From CAIQQQ01 sp040399685 (lineage in GTDB: Bacteria; Pseudomonadota; Alphaproteobacteria; Acetobacterales; Acetobacteraceae): a DNA stretch of 64,000 nt. The notes under the pieces were generated by a model, which saw nothing but the letters and a program-made list of their open reading frames with translations, ran no database searches and had not been told where the DNA came from. The stretch spans positions 100,937-164,936 of the forward strand of contig JBBART010000008.1 of NCBI GenBank assembly GCA_040399685.1. Reading direction: 5' to 3'. A program made the translations under genes and the position numbers. Below, piece after piece: positions 60,312-64,000 of this stretch. Position 1 is the stretch's first letter; each line of letters starts with the position of its first letter.

Positions 60312-60812
60312 TCAGGCAGCATCTTGCGGGCGGTTGAAGCGTTTGGCCGCAGCCCCGACGCATGCGTTGATCGGACCCATCGTGTCCATCGCCAGCTTGA
60401 CCGACGCACTGGCCAGGCGGCTGTTGCCGGTGATTGCCTTTTCGGCTGAGTTGCGCAGCATCATGGCGTGCATGTCGATTGCATCTTTAACCGTCTTTGC
60501 ACTCGACAGCGATTTCAGGTGTTCCTGCGTCTCATCGATCAGCACCTGCATGGATTCCAAATATTTTTTCTGCAGATCGTGCATTCCAACGGACCAGATA
60601 TTCGCCGCCGTCGTGAAGGCCTCGATATTTCCGCGGCCAATTGAAATCACCTCAGCGGCGGCGCCGTCTGCCTTGCGAAGGGTTTCTGTGATCTCGGCGG
60701 TCGCGTCAGCCACGGCCTGCTTGCTCGCATTGATGGCGGCCTGGGTATTTTTAACGGTCTCTGCCTCCAATGTTTGGAACTGGCTCGACTTCTGGTCGGT
60801 CACACTGGCCAT
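60312..60812 (-). CDS. Phasin family protein
   Basis: This 166-residue helical, mostly hydrophilic protein has the phasin pattern: long amphipathic helices with AAINASKQAVADATAEITETL, NIEAFTTAANIWSVGMHDLQ and KYLESMQVLIDETQEHL. Phasins coat polyhydroxyalkanoate granules and set their number and size. The start region has MASVTDQKSSQF. No PHA synthase is in the window. A 10-bp palindrome in the A+T-rich upstream region is a plausible operator for a PhaR-like repressor. Confidence 0.85.
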   Translation of the reverse strand: MASVTDQKSSQFQTLEAETVKNTQAAINASKQAVADATAEITETLRKADGAAAEVISIGRGNIEAFTTAANIWSVGMHDLQKKYLESMQVLIDETQEHLKSLSSAKTVKDAIDMHAMMLRNSAEKAITGNSRLASASVKLAMDTMGPINACVGAAAKRFNRPQDAA

Positions 60813-60867
60813 ATCAACTTCCCCTGTCCTGGCGTGCGCGTGGCTGCCAGATTTTGCTGCTTTGGTT

Positions 60868-60896
60868 CAGGTATTAAACTACAGTATTAATACCTG
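60868..60896. promoter_or_regulatory. 10-bp palindrome upstream of the phasin gene
   Basis: CAGGTATTAA and TTAATACCTG are separated by nine bases, 56-84 bp before the phasin start. Perfect dyads of this size upstream of phasin genes are natural places for a regulator such as PhaR. Identity of the binding protein is unknown. Confidence 0.45.
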
Positions 60897-60963
60897 TTGG
60901 TGATAAAAGGTAGCCAACAAATTACTTAAAGCAAAACCAGGTTTAAGTCATCAGGTCCATAAG

Positions 60964-60983
60964 ACTAATGAGATAACATTAGT
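60964..60983 (-). terminator. Weak hairpin after the mgtA stop
   Basis: ACTAATG and CATTAGT are separated by six bases, two bases after the mgtA stop codon in the direction of its transcription. The stem is short and A+T-rich without a T tract, so it is a poor terminator. It could also belong to the phasin promoter region. Confidence 0.3.
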
Positions 60984-60985
60984 GT

Positions 60986-63589
60986 TCAAATTTCTACGAT
61001 AGCACGGTGGGTGATGTTGCTGCGTTTGCGGGTGGTGCGATAGAAAAAATACTTCACAGCCTCGACCAGTGTCAGATAGGCCAGCGTGGCGCCGACAAGA
61101 TATGCAAAGTAAAGCGGTGGCGGCGGCTCGAAGCCAAACCATCTACCGATCGGCAGCAGCGGCAGCAGTACGGCAATGCCAACCGCAGCAAGTGTTGTGG
61201 CCACCAGCAGGCCACGCGGCTTGCTGCGAAACAGCATCCGTCGGGTGCGAATGCAGAAAACCACCAGGGTCTGGGTGGTCATCGATTCAATGAACCACCC
61301 CGTCTGAAACAACGCCTCATTGGCGCCAAACAGCTGGAGCATGGCGTAGAACGTCAGGAAGTCAAAAATCGAACTGACGGGGCCGAACACCAGCATGAAG
61401 CGCTCGATGAGTCGAACATCCCATGTCACCGGCGCCACGATATCCTCAGGGTCCACCCGGTCGAACGGTATGGCAATTTCTGATACGTTGTAGATCAGGT
61501 TGTTGAGCAAGATCTGAACCGGCAGCATCGGCAGGAAGGGCAGCATCAACGCGGCGCCTGCCATGCTGAACATGTTGCCGAAATTCGAGCTGGACCCCAT
61601 CAGCACGTATTTTGACACGTTCTGCACGGTGCCCCGCCCGACCATCACGGCGTCGCCCACAACGGACAGATCATGCTCCAAAAGGATAAGATCAGCCGCC
61701 GCGCGGGCGACATCGGCCGCGCCGTCGACGGAAATGCCGACATCGGCCGCATGCAGCGCCGGCGCGTCGTTGATGCCGTCGCCCATAAAGCCGACCACAT
61801 GGCCCAGACGCTTCAGTGCCAGCAGAACCCGATGCTTTTGCTGCGGATTGACCCGGCAGAACAGGTTCACCTTGGGCAACTGTCCCATCAGCGCCTCGTC
61901 GGACAGATGCGACAACGCCTCGCCGGTCAGCACGCCAATCACGGGCACGCCGATCTCAGCGAACACATGCCGGCTGACCAACTCGTTGTCGCCGGTCAGC
62001 ACCTTTACCGTCACGCCGGCCGCAGCCATGGCCCTGATGGTCTCGCCGGCGCTTGCCTTTGGTGGATCGAGAAACACGGCAAATCCGGAGAACACCAGAT
62101 CGGCCTCGTCGGCGATGGCAGCCGTTGCATGGGTTTCATCGACCGCGCGACTGGCGATTCCGAGCGCACGAAAGCCTTGCGCGCCAAGCCCGTCCAGCGT
62201 GGCCGCAAACGTCCTGCGGGTTTCGGCGTCCAAGAGCTGCTCGCCGCCTTGCGCATCCTCGAAGCGGCCGGACAGGCGCAGCACATCCTCTGGCGCCCCT
62301 TTGACGATGAGCCTGCGTGTGCCGGCATGGGCCGCCAGCACCGACACGCGGCGCCGCTCGAAATCGAACGGCACTTCATCGATCTTTTCCCAGCCAGACA
62401 TGTCGAACGGATGCGCCGCCAGGATGGCTTCATCGAGGGGGCTCTTCATGCCGCTTTCGAAGTGGCTGTTGATATAGGCCAGCGCAAAGCCCTGCACGGT
62501 CTCAACGCCATGGCCGTCTATGGTGCGAATCAGATCGATCCGAGCTTCCGTCAGCGTGCCGGTTTTGTCGGTGCACAGCATATCCATGGCGCCGAGGTCA
62601 TGAATGGCCGACAGCCGCTTGACGATCACCTTGCTCTTGGAGAGTTGCAACGCTGAACGGGCGAGCGTGACGGTGACGATCATCGGCAGCAATTCGGGCG
62701 TCAGGCCCACCGCGAGGGCCACGGCAAACATCAACGATTCCAGCAATGGCCGTTGGAACGAGATGTTCACAACCAGCACGAACAACACCATGAACACGGT
62801 AAAGCGCATGATCAGCATGCCGAACCTGCGAATGCCGGTGGCAAAGGCAGTGGCGGGCGGCTTTGCCGCCAGGCTGGCGGCAAGGTGGCCCAGCGCCGTG
62901 TGGGGGCCCGTGCGGCAGATCAGGATGGTCGCGGTGCCGCTGATGACGGAGGTGCCGGCATAGACGGCGTTGGAGGCGCCGGTGGAGGATCCCGCAGCGG
63001 CCGCCGTATCGCTGGTGTGTTTTTCCGCCGGGTATGGCTCACCGGTGAGCAGGGCCTGATTGACGTAGAGATCGCGGCTTTCCAGCAGTCGGGCATCTGC
63101 CGGCACGAGATCCCCGGCGATCAATTCCGCAATATCGCCTGGCACAAGCTGGTCAATCGGAACCGACACCGCAGCGCCATCCCGGCGCACCCTGGCATTC
63201 ACCGCGACCGATCGCCGCAACGCCTCGACGGCGTTTTGCGCACGGACTTCCTGGACGAAATCAAAGCTGATGCTGATTGTGACGATGGCCACAATGATCA
63301 CCACGCTGGCCACGTCGCCGGTGGCTGCTGACAGCCCGCTGGCAATCAGCAGAATGACGATCAGCGGGTTGCGAAAACGGGCCAGGAATTGCAGCCATAG
63401 TGGTGATTGCTTCACGGAGGCGGCATCGTTCGGGCCATGCCGGCGCAGGCGTTCGCGCGCATTCGCACCGCCGAGGCCGGCTCGGCTGCTACCCAGACGA
63501 GCCAAAAGCTGTTCGGCCGGGGCTTGCCAGATCTGTTCTGGCGAAACCTCCGATCCTGCGATGACGGCTGCAACACTTGTTTGTCTCAT
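60986..63589 (-). CDS. mgtA: Magnesium-translocating P-type ATPase (MgtA/MgtB type)
   Basis: This 867-residue P3B-type ATPase imports Mg2+. The phosphorylation motif is CTDKTGTLTEAR with Asp341. An actuator-type loop (LLTGEPYPAEKHT), GDGINDAPALHAAD in the hinge and ten hydrophobic segments are visible. The N-terminal cytoplasmic part (about 90 residues) and total length fit MgtA/MgtB. ATG 63589 is preceded by GGAGACGGC. The 205-bp upstream gap may hold an Mg2+-responsive element, but no such structure can be demonstrated by eye. No MgtC or MgtR gene is adjacent. Confidence 0.9.
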   Translation of the reverse strand: MRQTSVAAVIAGSEVSPEQIWQAPAEQLLARLGSSRAGLGGANARERLRRHGPNDAASVKQSPLWLQFLARFRNPLIVILLIASGLSAATGDVASVVIIVAIVTISISFDFVQEVRAQNAVEALRRSVAVNARVRRDGAAVSVPIDQLVPGDIAELIAGDLVPADARLLESRDLYVNQALLTGEPYPAEKHTSDTAAAAGSSTGASNAVYAGTSVISGTATILICRTGPHTALGHLAASLAAKPPATAFATGIRRFGMLIMRFTVFMVLFVLVVNISFQRPLLESLMFAVALAVGLTPELLPMIVTVTLARSALQLSKSKVIVKRLSAIHDLGAMDMLCTDKTGTLTEARIDLIRTIDGHGVETVQGFALAYINSHFESGMKSPLDEAILAAHPFDMSGWEKIDEVPFDFERRRVSVLAAHAGTRRLIVKGAPEDVLRLSGRFEDAQGGEQLLDAETRRTFAATLDGLGAQGFRALGIASRAVDETHATAAIADEADLVFSGFAVFLDPPKASAGETIRAMAAAGVTVKVLTGDNELVSRHVFAEIGVPVIGVLTGEALSHLSDEALMGQLPKVNLFCRVNPQQKHRVLLALKRLGHVVGFMGDGINDAPALHAADVGISVDGAADVARAAADLILLEHDLSVVGDAVMVGRGTVQNVSKYVLMGSSSNFGNMFSMAGAALMLPFLPMLPVQILLNNLIYNVSEIAIPFDRVDPEDIVAPVTWDVRLIERFMLVFGPVSSIFDFLTFYAMLQLFGANEALFQTGWFIESMTTQTLVVFCIRTRRMLFRSKPRGLLVATTLAAVGIAVLLPLLPIGRWFGFEPPPPLYFAYLVGATLAYLTLVEAVKYFFYRTTRKRSNITHRAIVEI

Positions 63590-63794
63590 GCCGCGTCTCC
63601 TCCGCATGGCATTCGGAGTTGCGGGCCAGCATGTGAAATTTCATTTTGCCCGCATCGCCGCCGCCGGCATCAAATGCGCGCCCTGGCGCCTTGGCTGTGA
63701 AGAACATTGCAACGAGACGCATGTGACACTTGAGCGGTGTGAAACGCCGCTCACTGACCAGCGCACCAGCGGAGCCTTCCGCTTGATGTCAGTC

Positions 63795-64000
63795 TTAGAC
63801 CGAGTGTCGGCCGACCACCGCCCGGTAGAGCAGAAGTGCCAGGACGGCCCCCACGATGGCGACGATCATACTGTAGAAGTTAAATTCCGTCACGGGTGCC
63901 GCACCAAGCGCTGTGAACAGATAACCACCGGCTGAGCTGCTGCCAGTTTCGCGGACACCGTCTTTAAGCCGCCGCTGCCATCCGCTCGAATTCCATAGGG
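63795..64000 (-). CDS. GlsB/YeaQ/YmgE-family membrane protein, C-terminal end (partial)
   Basis: Reading leftwards from the right edge, the frame ends SMIVAIVGAVLALLLYRAVVG plus a few residues and a TAA at 63795-63797. A glycine-rich second-last helix (SSAGGYLFTALGAAP) and the last hydrophobic helix match small three-helix GlsB/YeaQ stress-associated membrane proteins. The start is outside the window. The part nearest the edge does not look like the family, so the true product may be a short or altered version. Confidence 0.55.
   Translation of the reverse strand, partial: LWNSSGWQRRLKDGVRETGSSSAGGYLFTALGAAPVTEFNFYSMIVAIVGAVLALLLYRAVVGRHSV

Noticed and set aside
63590..63794. Mg2+ riboswitch before mgtA
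   Set aside because: A structured leader could be present, but I could not identify a conserved M-box or comparable element by eye.

Overview
The window is GC-rich DNA (roughly 60-65% G+C by eye) with dense, operonic, alphaproteobacterial-type genes. A phasin, an FNR-type box in front of hemN, SsuABC-type and sugar ABC operons, MmgE/PrpD, a PRTase-hydrolase-erythromycin esterase fusion, and an exopolysaccharide (EPS) locus with WbaP-, Wzc-, Wzx- and Wzy-like proteins together suggest Rhodospirillales, probably Acetobacteraceae. That assignment is inference from gene content. No rRNA, tRNA, CRISPR array, insertion sequence, integrase or phage gene was recognised.

Layout. (1) 1-3.3 kb: the end of a sugar ABC importer (binding protein, two permeases) with a GH4 glycosidase. 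(2) 3.3-4.9 kb: a LysR regulator divergent from an AhpD-like protein. (3) 4.9-11.9 kb: a stress/maintenance block on the minus strand holding the PRTase/hydrolase/erythromycin-esterase fusion (with a one-base frameshift near its N terminus), ChaB, FtsH, a PolX-N-like helix-hairpin-helix protein, a cytochrome b561 remnant and TrxC. (4) 11.9-22 kb: a catabolic island. A sialidase-like protein and an SsuABC-type importer with SDR and IclR genes lie on the minus strand. A divergent operon of DUF1537 kinase, PdxA-like dehydrogenase, Fe-dependent alcohol dehydrogenase and DapA-like aldolase lies on the plus strand. Two GTTCG/CGAAC palindromes lie between the divergent operons.

(5) 22-49.5 kb: a large EPS/glycan locus. 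The minus-strand arm runs from a Wzc-like co-polymerase through an epimerase, two GT4 glycosyltransferases, a flippase, a HAD-UbiA fusion and GtrA to a GT-C-type membrane glycosyltransferase. The plus-strand arm has a WecG/TagA-type transferase, a polytopic membrane protein, a GDP-mannose 3,5-epimerase-like protein, a WbaP-type initiating transferase, a Wzy/ligase and a secreted beta-helix protein. It continues with a 1543-residue modular SGNH/RTX protein preceded by a 23-codon coupled leader frame, an opposed acyltransferase, a LuxR regulator without a receiver aspartate behind a very A+T-rich 0.6-kb region, and a UDP-glucuronate decarboxylase. Phosphoglucomutase (about 51-52.6 kb) can feed the same sugar-nucleotide pool.

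(6) 49.7-64 kb: a coiled-coil protein, pgm, hemN with an FNR-type box, an MFS exporter, a PrpD/binding-protein/methyltransferase operon divergent from fumC, a phasin, an MgtA-type Mg2+ P-type ATPase and, running off the right edge, a GlsB/YeaQ-like small membrane protein.

Working model: the EPS operons build a lipid-linked repeat unit (WbaP plus glycosyltransferases, with UDP-xylose from UXS and an epimerised GDP-hexose), flip and polymerise it (Wzx, Wzy, Wzc-like), and modify it with the acyltransferase, beta-helix protein and SGNH protein. The most unusual object is the modular protein at 41-45.7 kb. Four copies of a VCBS/cadherin-like unit, each apparently interrupted by a phage-fibre-like jelly-roll segment, precede an SGNH esterase and an RTX tail.
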